From positions 1 through 64,000 of the forward strand of contig NZ_CP110389.1 of NCBI RefSeq assembly GCF_026015985.1: 64,000 bases of DNA, written 5' to 3'. This stretch comes from Rhodopseudomonas sp. P2A-2r. GTDB lineage: Bacteria; Pseudomonadota; Alphaproteobacteria; Rhizobiales; Xanthobacteraceae. The position numbers and the translations under genes were made by a program. Below are positions 1-11,392 of the stretch, piece after piece. The number at the start of each line of letters is the position of its first letter. Position 1 is the first letter of the stretch. The notes below the pieces were generated by a model that worked only from the letters and a program-made list of their open reading frames with translations, searched no databases and had not been told where the DNA came from.

Positions 1-1428
1 ATGTCAAATATCGAACAGGATCGCTGGTCTCGGGTCAAAGGTCGGCTGCGCTCGAGCGTTGGAGAGGACGTCTACTCCAGCTGGTTCGCGCGGATGGATC
101 TTGAAAGCGTGCACGACGAAAGCGTGCACCTGTCGGTGCCGACGCGGTTTCTCAAGAGCTGGATCCAGGCGCATTATGCCGAGCGCGTGCTGAGCTGCTG
201 GCAGGCGGAGATGCCGCAGGTGCATCGTGTCGACGTCACCGTGCGCACGGCAATGCGCGTGGCAACGCCGGCGAAAGAAGCTCCCGCGCCGATCGAGCCG
301 CGCCGCAGCGAGGGCCGCGACGGCCGCGCTCCGGAACTGCGCAACACCGCGATCGCGCCGGTGTCGGCCAGCCATGAAGCGCTCGGCGGCTCGCCGCTCG
401 ATCCGCGCCTGACCTTCGGCAGCTTCGTGATCGGCCGCTCCAACACGCTGGCCCATGCCGCCGCCCGCCAGGTCGCGGAAGGCCGCCGCGGCGACAGCGT
501 GATGTTCAATCCGCTCTACATCCATGCCGGCGTCGGTCTCGGCAAAACCCATCTGCTGCAGGCGGTGACCTGGGCCGGCAATTCCGGCACCGAGCGCAAG
601 GTGCTGTATCTGACCGCCGAGAAGTTCATGTACGGCTTCGTCGCTGCGCTGAAGACGCAGACCGCGCTGGCCTTCAAGGAAGCGCTGCGCGGCATCGACG
701 TGCTGGTGATCGACGACCTGCAGTTCCTGCAGGGCAAGACCACCCAGGCGGAGTTCTGCCACACGCTCAACGCGCTGATCGACGCCGGCCGCCAGGTGGT
801 GATCGCCGCCGACCGTCCGCCGTCGGATCTCGAAAGCCTCGACGAGCGGGTGCGCTCCCGCCTTGCCGGCGGCCTGGTGGTCGAAATGGGCTCGCTTGGC
901 GAAGACCTGCGCCTCGGCATCCTGAAGTCGCGCGTCGCAGCAGCCCGCGCCCACCACGCCACCTTCGACGTGCCGGCGCCGGTGCTGGACTATCTCGCGC
1001 GCACCATCACTCATAACGGCCGCGACCTCGAAGGCGCGGTCAACCGGCTGCTCGCCCACAGCAAGCTCAACGCCACGCCGGTGACGCTGGAAATGGCCGA
1101 GCGCGAGGTCCGCGATCTGGTCCGGCCGCAGGAGCCAAAGCGCATCAAGATCGAGGACATCCAGCGCGTCGTCGCCCGCCAGTACAATGTCAGCCGTTCC
1201 GACCTGCTGTCGTCGCGCCGCACCGCCAATGTGGTGCGCCCGCGCCAGGTGGCGATGTATCTGGCCAAGACCCTGACGCTGCGCTCGCTGCCGGAAATCG
1301 GCCGCAGGTTCGGCGGCCGCGACCACACGACCGTGCTGCATGCCGTGCGAAAAATCGAGGCGCTGGTCGGCAAGGACGTCGCTTTGCAGGACGAGGTGGA
1401 ATCGCTGAAGCGGCAGTTGCAGGAATAA
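1..1428 (+). CDS. dnaA: Chromosomal replication initiator DnaA
   Basis: DnaA binds origin DNA boxes and opens the duplex in its ATP form. The 475-residue product has the full family layout. An N-terminal domain I covers about residues 1-85, followed by a variable linker. The AAA+ domain has Walker A GVGLGKTH near residues 177-184 and Walker B VLVIDD near 234. The C-terminal DNA-binding domain carries the DnaA signature [15 protein letters not shown] near 439-453. The window starts at its ATG, so the promoter and any upstream origin lie outside. It heads the canonical dnaA-dnaN-recF order, 359 bases before dnaN. Confidence 0.98.
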   Translation: MSNIEQDRWSRVKGRLRSSVGEDVYSSWFARMDLESVHDESVHLSVPTRFLKSWIQAHYAERVLSCWQAEMPQVHRVDVTVRTAMRVATPAKEAPAPIEPRRSEGRDGRAPELRNTAIAPVSASHEALGGSPLDPRLTFGSFVIGRSNTLAHAAARQVAEGRRGDSVMFNPLYIHAGVGLGKTHLLQAVTWAGNSGTERKVLYLTAEKFMYGFVAALKTQTALAFKEALRGIDVLVIDDLQFLQGKTTQAEFCHTLNALIDAGRQVVIAADRPPSDLESLDERVRSRLAGGLVVEMGSLGEDLRLGILKSRVAAARAHHATFDVPAPVLDYLARTITHNGRDLEGAVNRLLAHSKLNATPVTLEMAEREVRDLVRPQEPKRIKIEDIQRVVARQYNVSRSDLLSSRRTANVVRPRQVAMYLAKTLTLRSLPEIGRRFGGRDHTTVLHAVRKIEALVGKDVALQDEVESLKRQLQE

Positions 1429-1450
1429 TCTGAAACGCAGGCCGTAGTGT

Positions 1451-1565
1451 CCCCTCCCCCTCGTGGGGGAGGGTCAGGGAGAGGGGAGCCAAGAGCGCCG
1501 TCGCGTGTGGCCCCCTCTCCCAGCGCTACGCGCTACGCGCCACCCTCCCCCACGAGGGGGAGGGG
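1451..1565. repeat. Nested inverted-repeat element between dnaA and dnaN
   Basis: A 24-base arm at 1451-1474 is the exact reverse complement of 1542-1565. A second, imperfect pair of arms built on GGGAGAGGGG and CCCCCTCTCCC lies inside it. Together they could fold into a long hairpin. The rest of the 359-base gap between dnaA and dnaN shows no gene and no obvious DnaA-box cluster. It resembles the dispersed palindromic GAGAGGG elements common between genes in Bradyrhizobium-like genomes; a similar element lies between dnaN and recF. It could also end dnaA transcription. Confidence 0.7.
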
Positions 1566-1787
1566 AGCCATCAACGCCGGCGCATGTATCGTTCTTTACT
1601 CCCCAAAACGTGGGGAGTGCGACCGCCTCTCCCCTTGCACTTCGCCTGCAATCACGCCACCTTGCGGACCCCCGCGGGTTTGCGCAAAATCCGTTTGAGC
1701 CAGCTTGCGGGCGTCAATCACCGCGGCGCCTGTTCGGGCTGCCCGGCTTCCATCCCACGATGTCGAACTGGATCGGGCGAGTTTGCT

Positions 1788-2906
1788 ATGAAGGTCACCG
1801 TCGAACGCGCGCAATTGCTGAAATCGCTGAGCCACGTGCATCGCGTGGTCGAGCGCCGCAACACGATCCCGATTCTCGGCAACGTGCTGATCCGCGCCGA
1901 GAACGCCAAACTGTCGCTGAAGGCCACTGACCTCGACCTCGAAGTCACAGAGACCCTGGCCGCCGAGGTCGGAACCGCCGGCTCCACCACGGTGCCGGCG
2001 CACATGTTCTACGACATCGTGCGCAAGCTGCCCGACGGCTCGCAGATCGTGCTGGAAGCCGACGGCGACCGCTCCGTGATGGCAATCCGCGCCGGCCGCT
2101 CGCGCTTCACGTTGCAGACGCTGCCGGAGAACGATTTCCCCGACCTCGCCGCTGGCGAGATGACGCATTCCTTCAGCCTGCCCGCCGCCGGCGTGAAGCG
2201 GCTGATCGACCGCACCCAGTTCGCCATCTCCACCGAGGAGACGCGCTATTATCTCAACGGCATCTATCTGCACGCCGCCGGCACCGCCGCCGCGGCCACT
2301 CTGCGCGCCGTAGCCACCGACGGCCACCGCCTCGCACAGGTCGACCTGCCGCTGCCGGCCGGTGCTGCCGGCATGCCCGGCGTAATCGTGCCGCGCAAGA
2401 CCGTCGGCGAAGTGCAGCGCCTGATCGAGGACGCCGAGGCCGAAGTCGGCATCGAACTGTCGCAGGGCAAGATCCGCTTCACGCTCGGCAATGTGGTGCT
2501 GACCTCGAAGCTGATCGACGGCACGTTTCCGGACTATGGCCGCGTGATCCCGCAGAACAACGACAAGGAACTGATCGTCGACAAGAAGGATTTCGAGGCC
2601 GCGGTGGACCGCGTCTCGACCATTTCCAGCGAGCGCGGCCGCGCGGTGAAGCTGGCGCTGTCCGCCGGCAAGCTGGTGCTGTCGGTGACCAATCCGGATT
2701 CGGGCAGCGCCACCGAAGAACTCGAGGTCGAGTACGCCTCCGACGCCCTCGATATCGGCTTCAACTCGCGCTACCTGCTCGACATCGCCGCCCAGATCGA
2801 AGGCGACGTGGCGGTGCTGCGCCTCGCCGATCCCGGCTCGCCGACCCTGGTGCAGGACAAGGATTCCAAAGGCGCGCTCTACGTGCTGATGCCCATGCGG
2901 GTGTGA
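1788..2906 (+). CDS. dnaN: DNA polymerase III beta subunit (sliding clamp)
   Basis: This is the ring-shaped processivity clamp that tethers DNA polymerase III to DNA. The 372-residue product starting MKVTVERAQLL has the usual length and three repeated clamp folds of roughly 120 residues each. It ends in the typical VLMPMRV tail that forms the protein-binding cleft. The ATG at 1788 was chosen because the protein then begins at the conserved first strand; the open frame continues upstream through repeat DNA that does not look coding. It lies between dnaA and recF as usual. Confidence 0.98.
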   Translation: MKVTVERAQLLKSLSHVHRVVERRNTIPILGNVLIRAENAKLSLKATDLDLEVTETLAAEVGTAGSTTVPAHMFYDIVRKLPDGSQIVLEADGDRSVMAIRAGRSRFTLQTLPENDFPDLAAGEMTHSFSLPAAGVKRLIDRTQFAISTEETRYYLNGIYLHAAGTAAAATLRAVATDGHRLAQVDLPLPAGAAGMPGVIVPRKTVGEVQRLIEDAEAEVGIELSQGKIRFTLGNVVLTSKLIDGTFPDYGRVIPQNNDKELIVDKKDFEAAVDRVSTISSERGRAVKLALSAGKLVLSVTNPDSGSATEELEVEYASDALDIGFNSRYLLDIAAQIEGDVAVLRLADPGSPTLVQDKDSKGALYVLMPMRV

Positions 2907-2931
2907 TCGCTCTGATTTTGCTTTCTTCCTT

Positions 2932-3112
2932 CCCTCTCCCCCAGCAAAGCGAAGCTTTGCGCCGCGGGAGAGGGTGCCTGAGCGAAGCGAAGGCGGGAGA
3001 GGGAGGGCCGCGAACTCCGAAGAGCCCCCTCTCCCGTCTCGAACACGCTCCGCGCGTTCGAGCCACCCTCTCCCGCCAGCCGCAGCTTCGCTGCGCCCGG
3101 GGAGAGGGGACA
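2932..3112. repeat. Hairpin-rich GAGAGGG repeat cluster between dnaN and recF
   Basis: Several inverted repeats are strung together. CCCTCTCCC at 2932-2940 pairs with GGGAGAGGG at 2966-2974 and encloses GCAAAGC-GAA-GCTTTGC (2944-2960). Further GGGAGAGGG/CCCTCTCCC arms and a GCAGC-TTC-GCTGC hairpin follow up to about 3112. The composition matches the dnaA-dnaN repeat. The open frame through it is probably not protein coding and should not be added to recF. Confidence 0.65.
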
Positions 3113-3151
3113 AGCGCGGCAGCTGTCGTGGACCTATATGTCTCATTGCCC

Positions 3152-4294
3152 ATGACCGTCTCCCGCATCCATCGCCTGACGCTGACCCACTTCCGCAATT
3201 ATCGGTCGGCGGCGCTGCAGATCCGTGGCGACATGGTGGTGCTGGTCGGCCCCAATGGCGCCGGCAAGACCAATTGCCTCGAAGCGATCTCGTTTCTGTC
3301 GCCCGGCCGCGGCTTGCGCCGCGCCACCCTCGAGGACGTCGCCGACGTCCAGGGCGACGGCTCCTGGGCTGTCTCGGCGGAGGTCGAAGGCGAGGTCGGC
3401 CTCGCAACGCTGGGCACCGGCATCGATCCGCCCAGCGAGGGCAGCTCGACCAGCCGGCGCTGCCGCATCGACCGCGAGCCGGTCAGTTCGGCCACAGCAT
3501 TCGGCGACCATCTGCGCATGGTGTGGCTGACGCCGGCGATGGACCAGCTGTTCATGGGCGCGGCGTCGGAACGACGGCGGTTCTTCGACCGGCTGGTGCT
3601 GGCCATCGACAAGGATCATTCCGGCCGGGTGTCGGCGCTGGAGCGCAGCCTGCGGTCGCGCAACCGGTTGCTGGAAGAACGCAACACCAACAGCCACTGG
3701 CTCGACGCCATCGAGCGCGAGACCGCGGAGCTGGCGGTGGCCGTCGCCGCCATGCGCGGCCAGACGGTGACGCGGCTCGCGGCCATGCTGCGCGCGCGCT
3801 TCGAGACCTCGGTGTTTCCGTCGGCGATGATCATGCTCGACGGCTGGATGGAGAACGCGCTGGTCAGCGAGCCGGCCACCGCGGTGGAGGATCGCTACCG
3901 GCAGATTCTTCGCGACGGACGGCAACGTGATGCGGCGGCCGGCCGCACGCTCGACGGCCCGCATCTCACCGATCTGCAGGTCATCTACGCGCCGAAAAAC
4001 ATGCCGGCGCGCGACGCCTCCACCGGCGAGCAGAAGGCGCTGCTGATCGGGCTGATCCTGACCCATGCCACGCTGGTCGCCGAGATGACCGGCATGACCC
4101 CGCTGCTGCTGCTCGACGAAGTCGTGGCGCATCTCGATCCCGACCGCCGCCGCGCGCTGTTCGGCGAACTCACAAAACTCGGCGCCCAGGTCTGGATGAC
4201 CGGTGCCGATCCCGCCGCCTTCGCCGATATCGGCACATCCGGCGAACTGTTCGATGTCGCGGACGGCCGGGTCAGCAAGCGTCCATCCCCGTAG
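3152..4294 (+). CDS. recF: DNA replication and repair protein RecF
   Basis: RecF is an SMC-like ATPase that helps load RecA at gapped DNA. The 380-residue product has Walker A GPNGAGKTN near residues 33-41, the ABC-type signature DASTGEQKALLIG near 290, and Walker B LLLLDEVVAHLD near 319. I chose ATG 3152 (MTVSRIHRLTLTHFRNY) because the first conserved strand follows directly; an ATG at 3138 is out of frame. A damaged second copy of its 3' end lies at 7321-7500, just before the gyrB side of the locus. Confidence 0.96.
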   Translation: MTVSRIHRLTLTHFRNYRSAALQIRGDMVVLVGPNGAGKTNCLEAISFLSPGRGLRRATLEDVADVQGDGSWAVSAEVEGEVGLATLGTGIDPPSEGSSTSRRCRIDREPVSSATAFGDHLRMVWLTPAMDQLFMGAASERRRFFDRLVLAIDKDHSGRVSALERSLRSRNRLLEERNTNSHWLDAIERETAELAVAVAAMRGQTVTRLAAMLRARFETSVFPSAMIMLDGWMENALVSEPATAVEDRYRQILRDGRQRDAAAGRTLDGPHLTDLQVIYAPKNMPARDASTGEQKALLIGLILTHATLVAEMTGMTPLLLLDEVVAHLDPDRRRALFGELTKLGAQVWMTGADPAAFADIGTSGELFDVADGRVSKRPSP

Positions 4295-4295
4295 C

Positions 4296-4315
4296 CTCAC
4301 CTCATCGAAGGTGAG
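4296..4315 (+). terminator. Hairpin just after recF
   Basis: The arms CTCACCT (4296-4302) and AGGTGAG (4309-4315) enclose a 6-base loop immediately after the recF stop. No T run follows, so it is only a candidate terminator. Confidence 0.4.
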
Positions 4316-4672
4316 ACTCTCACCCGGCCCTCGATCTTCGCCCGCCCACGAGGTGGTGCGGTCTCCGTGTTTTTACGGGAGCCAAATTTAACATGATGCT
4401 GAGACGGGCCATTCCATGCTCGCCGGAAGTAGGATCAGGCGCGGCCATCGCTGCGCGACCACATCATCGATGCCTCCGGCGACAAGACCGGAACGGTTGG
4501 ATGGCATCCCTCGATTTATCGCGAGCCCCGCCGTGGAATCTCGCCAGCGCGCCTCAATGAGTCTCGATGTGATGTGTAAATTGTCGGCACCGGTGCAATG
4601 CGACAAGGCGTTGGCAATCATGGCGGGCGAAGTCGCAGTCAACCCGGCGCCTGTCCAGAGGGTCGTTGCGAG
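4316..4672. other. Non-coding gap between recF and the hybrid kinase
   Basis: About 357 bases with no supported gene. The only structure noted is an imperfect hairpin around 4367-4385 with a GTTTTT loop. Short open frames on both strands lack ribosome sites and family features. It presumably carries the kinase promoter. Confidence 0.5.
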
Positions 4673-7282
4673 ATGACTCAGACAAGCAACACGTCGACCG
4701 CCGAACCGTCGGCAACCCATGGCAAAACACCCGTCCCGCAGGGCCGCTCTGCGGCAAACCTGACCGATGCCGGTGCCATCTCAGAAAAGGAGATGCGCCG
4801 AATCCGCGCCGCCCAGGTCAACAGCGTCGCGCGCCTGGTGCCCATGACCATGACCATCAACGTGCTCAACGCGGCACTGGTCCTGGTGGTGTTCTGGACC
4901 TCGGCGTCGCAGGTTTTCCTGACGATCTGGGCGGCGGTGATCCTGCTCGCTGCGGCGCTGGCGGTGCGCTCCTGGCACCGCACCCGCCGCAAGCCGCCCA
5001 AGGAGGCGTCCGCGCGAGCCGCCCGCAACATGGTGATACAGGCCTTCATGCTCAGCATGACCTGGGGGCTGCTGCCGCTGATGCTCTATCCGACGGCGGC
5101 CCCGCCCCATCAGCTGGTGATCGCCTGCCTGATGACCGGAATGATCTCCGGCGGGGCCTTCGCGCTCTCGACGGTGCCGAAGGCCGGGCTGGTCTATCTG
5201 TGGACCATGGTGCTGGCCTCGGCGGGATCGCTGGTGATCGCCGACCGCGAGGCCGACCTGGTCACTGCGCTATTCCTGCTGTTCTACGGCGCGTTCCTGT
5301 CGCGCAATCTGGCCTCGCAGGGCGATTTGTTCCTGCAGAACCTGCGCGCCCAGTTGCAGCTCGAACGCCAGACCGAGATCATTTCGCTGTTGCTGCAGGA
5401 ATTCCAGGAGAATGCCAGCGACTGGCTGTGGCAGACCGACGCCGATGGCCGGCTGATCCATGTGCCGGAGCGCTTCGCACAAGCCGCGCAGATGCCGCCG
5501 AACCTGCTGCATGGCGCAAGCCTCGCAGAAGCGCTGACCATGCTTTGCGTCGGCGACAAGTCGACGATCGCCACCGTCACGACGCACATGGCCAGGGGTG
5601 AGCCGATGCACGATATCGTGCTGCACGTGGTGGCCGGTGGAGAGCCGCGACTATGGTCGCTGACGGCAAAGCCGGCGCACGACCACGACGGCGTGTTCGT
5701 CGGCTATCGCGGCGTCGGCCGCGACGTCACCGAGCGCTGGCGCGCCAAGCAGGCCGAGGCGGAAAGCCAGGCCAAATCCCGCTTTCTGGCGATGATGAGC
5801 CACGAGATCCGCACACCGATGAACGGCGTGCTCGGCCTGGCCAGCGCGCTGATGGAAACCAACCTGGATCCCGATCAGCGCCACGCCGTCGCCACCATCC
5901 GCGAATCCGGCGACAACCTGCTGCATATCCTCAACGACATTCTCGATCTCTCGAAGCTCGAAGCCGGCCAGCTCGAGCTCGATCCCGCCGATTTTGACCC
6001 TGTGGCGCTGCTCGATGCCGTGAGTTCGATTGTCTCGCCCAGCGCCAAGGCCAAGGGCCTCGATCTGCGCACCACCATCGACGCCGATCTCCCGCCCGCG
6101 CTATGCGGCGACGCCGGCCGGATCCGCCAGGTGCTGCTCAACCTGGTGTCCAATGCCGTCAAGTTCACCGAGCAGGGCAGCATCGCGATCACGGTCACCT
6201 GCACGTCGCGCGACGACACACAGGCACAGGTGGAGTGGCTTGTCAGCGATACCGGTCCGGGAATTGCGCCCGACCGTATCGACCGGCTGTTCACCGACTA
6301 CGCGCAGGCGGACGTCTCCATCAACCGGCGGTTCGGCGGCACCGGCCTCGGCCTGGCGATCAGCCGGCGCATCGTCGAACAGATGGGTGGCGAGATCGAC
6401 GTCAGTTCCGTCTACGGCGAAGGCGCCACGTTCCGGTTCAGCCTGCCGCTGCCGTGGAGCAATGCCACCGTCTCCGACCAGCGCCACGATCGCCTCGAAG
6501 CCGACGATCTGCAGACCCGGCTGGCCATGCTCGGCCATCCGCTGCGCGTCCTGATCGCCGAGGACAATCTCACCAATCAGATGGTGGTGAGGAAGATGCT
6601 GCAGGAATTCGCGGCGGAAACCACCATCGCCGCGGACGGCATCCAGGCCACCGTCGCGCTCGACGATACCGACTTCGACATGGTCTTCATGGACGTGCGG
6701 ATGCCGAACATGGACGGCCTCGCCGCGACCCGGGCGATCCGTGCCCGCGGCGGCAAATACGCCACGCTGCCGATCATCGCGCTGACCGCCAATGCCTACG
6801 CCGACGACATGAAGATGTGCCGCGACGCCGGCATGACCGATTTTCTCGCCAAGCCGCTGCGCAAGCCGGCACTGATTGCCGCGGTGCTGCGGGCATTGCG
6901 CCGGACGCCGGTGGTGCGCGCGACGCCGCTGGCACCCGCCCCCGACGTTGCCGTCGTCGATCACACCCTGCTGGCGCAGATTGGCGAGGAGATCGGCGAG
7001 CACGGCCTGATGGAGACGCTGACGATCTTCTTCCGCGACGCCGATCGCCGGATCGGACTGTTTCGCTGCCTGGTCGATGACCCCGATCCCGAACTGCTGG
7101 AGATGGAAGCCCATTCGCTGAAGGGCGCCGCCTCGACCTTCGGCCTGACCGAAATTGCGCAGATCGCCCGCACAATCGAGCAACAGGCGCCCGACATCGC
7201 ACCCGACGTCCTCCGCCCGCTGCTCGATCGGCTGGAGCAGGCCCTGCGCAGGGCGGGCGACGCCCTCGACGCGGCGTCCTGA
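4673..7282 (+). CDS. Membrane hybrid histidine kinase with receiver and HPt domains
   Basis: A tripartite phosphorelay sensor of 869 residues. A membrane region of about five or six segments spans roughly residues 60-215. A PAS-like domain follows (about 250-365, NASDWLWQTDADGRL). The HisKA box is MMSHEIRTPMNG with the phospho-His near 377. A GHKL ATPase domain has DTGPGIAP and GGTGLGLAI. The receiver has phospho-Asp in FMDVRMPNMDG near 672. A C-terminal HPt domain has its His in HSLKGAASTFG near 813. ATG 4673 was preferred over an upstream in-frame ATG at 4598 that reads through low-quality sequence. No partner regulator is adjacent. It lies between recF and a recF fragment, so it looks inserted into the recF-gyrB interval. 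Confidence 0.9.
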   Translation: MTQTSNTSTAEPSATHGKTPVPQGRSAANLTDAGAISEKEMRRIRAAQVNSVARLVPMTMTINVLNAALVLVVFWTSASQVFLTIWAAVILLAAALAVRSWHRTRRKPPKEASARAARNMVIQAFMLSMTWGLLPLMLYPTAAPPHQLVIACLMTGMISGGAFALSTVPKAGLVYLWTMVLASAGSLVIADREADLVTALFLLFYGAFLSRNLASQGDLFLQNLRAQLQLERQTEIISLLLQEFQENASDWLWQTDADGRLIHVPERFAQAAQMPPNLLHGASLAEALTMLCVGDKSTIATVTTHMARGEPMHDIVLHVVAGGEPRLWSLTAKPAHDHDGVFVGYRGVGRDVTERWRAKQAEAESQAKSRFLAMMSHEIRTPMNGVLGLASALMETNLDPDQRHAVATIRESGDNLLHILNDILDLSKLEAGQLELDPADFDPVALLDAVSSIVSPSAKAKGLDLRTTIDADLPPALCGDAGRIRQVLLNLVSNAVKFTEQGSIAITVTCTSRDDTQAQVEWLVSDTGPGIAPDRIDRLFTDYAQADVSINRRFGGTGLGLAISRRIVEQMGGEIDVSSVYGEGATFRFSLPLPWSNATVSDQRHDRLEADDLQTRLAMLGHPLRVLIAEDNLTNQMVVRKMLQEFAAETTIAADGIQATVALDDTDFDMVFMDVRMPNMDGLAATRAIRARGGKYATLPIIALTANAYADDMKMCRDAGMTDFLAKPLRKPALIAAVLRALRRTPVVRATPLAPAPDVAVVDHTLLAQIGEEIGEHGLMETLTIFFRDADRRIGLFRCLVDDPDPELLEMEAHSLKGAASTFGLTEIAQIARTIEQQAPDIAPDVLRPLLDRLEQALRRAGDALDAAS

Positions 7283-7320
7283 GCGCCGCGCGGGGCTTGC
7301 AGGCGGGCTTTGCCACGGCA

Positions 7321-7500
7321 CTCTTGATCGGGCTGATCCTGACCCACGCCACCTTGTCGCCGAAATGACCGGCATTACACCTTTGCTGCTGCTCGATGAG
7401 GTGGTCGCACATCTCGATCCCGACCGGCGCCGATCCCGCGGCCTTCGCCGATCTCGGCAGCGCCGGTGAGATTTTGACGTCGCGGCCGCGACGGATCACG
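7321..7500 (+). pseudogene. Decayed duplicate of the recF 3' end
   Basis: This stretch aligns with recF from about position 4042 to near its stop. The encoded trace LIGLILTHATL, then MTGITPLLLLDEVVAHLDPDRR, is unmistakable. It has a one-base loss near 7354. It also has a 54-base deletion that joins two imperfect 10-base direct repeats, corresponding to 4142 (GACCGCCGCC) and 4196 (GACCGGTGCC) in recF. Many silent changes separate it from the intact copy, so the duplication is old or came from a related strain. There is no start codon and it is not expressed as a useful protein. Confidence 0.9.
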
Positions 7501-7508
7501 TCACGAGG

Positions 7509-8150
7509 CTAGTCTGGTTGGAAAATTTGAGAATAGATCCATCCATAGTCGAGAAGATCGCCGCTGGTTTTGCCCTGCACGGTACGGCGCCAGAGGCCAC
7601 ATCCCGGCTCGCCGGGCGGAATGATGAAAATGATATTGTCCGGCCGCTCGAAGCAGCCAACCATGAGCGGAAAGCCAAGATATCCCGGCGCCTCATAGCC
7701 GGCGACGCGTCCTAGCACTTCGACGCCGGTTTCTGACCGGACCTGCACCTCGGTTGCGTTGTAGTAGCTAACGGGTCCAGGAAAACTAGTCGTCAGAAAG
7801 ACCGGCTGGAAATCAACTGCCGGCTCTTTCACCAAGCGGCGTATCGACTCCCGCACGATGAAGACGCCAATCCGAGGTACTGCCGCCGGCTCCACGACCG
7901 GGCACAGCCCCTTGTCCCGCAGGGCGAACAAGCCCGGCGTCCACCACTCCGTGACAGCTCTCCTGTCGGGACCGGGCGGACAAATGCCTGGCGCAGCGCG
8001 AGTCACCGTGTAACGAACCGCTGGATATGGCGGCTTGAGATTGGCGTCCGCCAGAAAGTCCCGCGTACGAACACCAATCACTTCACGAATAGCGCCGCTT
8101 TCCAGCCCATCAAGGCAGAATTGCTCGCACGGAAAGTTAACCAGAACCAA
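7509..8150 (-). CDS. Hypothetical protein, probable C-terminal part of a split membrane protein
   Basis: A 213-residue product with no family I recognise. It reads like an extracytoplasmic domain: many prolines, three or four cysteines (PCEQFCLDG near the start, later GICPPG and GLCPVV) and a conserved-looking C-terminus (GCGLWRRTVQGKTSGDLLDYGW). As written it would need a TTG start at 8150. It overlaps the end of the upstream membrane ORF in another frame. If one T is added to the T4 run at 8178-8181 (minus-strand reading), the two frames fuse smoothly into one protein of about 300 residues. Confidence 0.6.
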   Translation of the reverse strand: MVLVNFPCEQFCLDGLESGAIREVIGVRTRDFLADANLKPPYPAVRYTVTRAAPGICPPGPDRRAVTEWWTPGLFALRDKGLCPVVEPAAVPRIGVFIVRESIRRLVKEPAVDFQPVFLTTSFPGPVSYYNATEVQVRSETGVEVLGRVAGYEAPGYLGFPLMVGCFERPDNIIFIIPPGEPGCGLWRRTVQGKTSGDLLDYGWIYSQIFQPD

Positions 8151-8413
8151 CGACGACGGCGGCGCAATTCGCCCGGTAAAACGAGGGCCAATGGCCAGCT
8201 GCTGGGCGTAGTGAACCCTGCGATAGGTGAACCCGTATCGACAACGACGGCCGCCAACACCGCAAGGCTGCTGACAATCAAAGCCCTGCGAAGCTTTGGT
8301 ACTTTAAGGACGGCCGAGACAAAGGTGAAGCCGACGGCATAGGTCAGGATCGACAACAAGATCGGATTCAGCACATACAGCGCCACGCCTGTCAGCTGAA
8401 CGATATGTTCCAT
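8078..8413 (-). CDS. Small membrane protein, probable N-terminal part of the same split gene
   Basis: As read, 111 residues starting MEHIVQLTGVALYVLNPILL. It has two hydrophobic segments, at about 5-35 and 45-65. The tail after GFTTPSSWPLALVL becomes arginine-rich (GELRRRRRWF), which suggests an out-of-frame reading. The next frame continues as FTGRIAPPSSLVLVNF into the downstream protein. A start at 8455 is possible, but 8413 gives a better membrane N-terminus. The 318 bases between here and gyrB contain the divergent promoters and nothing else recognisable. Confidence 0.5.
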   Translation of the reverse strand: MEHIVQLTGVALYVLNPILLSILTYAVGFTFVSAVLKVPKLRRALIVSSLAVLAAVVVDTGSPIAGFTTPSSWPLALVLPGELRRRRRWFWLTFRASNSALMGWKAALFVK

Positions 8414-11173
<2,760 letters not shown>

Positions 11174-11392
11174 CGGCGCTTCGGCCTGTTGGGGAACGCA
11201 GAAGCTTGCCCCGGGGAGCCAATAGCCTGACTCAGGTTACGCACAACCTAGACTCAAATATTTTCATCTTTTGGTTGTGGCAACCTAAGAAAACCGTCCG
11301 CAGTCGCGAACCCGGCCGAAGTGTTGCCTTGCGGTACTGAACCGACTCGCATCAAAGGCGCTCTCTCTGACAGAGGACATTGATGGTCCAGC

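Noticed and set aside
1429..3151. Replication origin near dnaA-dnaN-recF
   Set aside because: No cluster of DnaA boxes (TTATCCACA-like) or AT-rich unwinding region is visible inside the window; an origin could be upstream of position 1.
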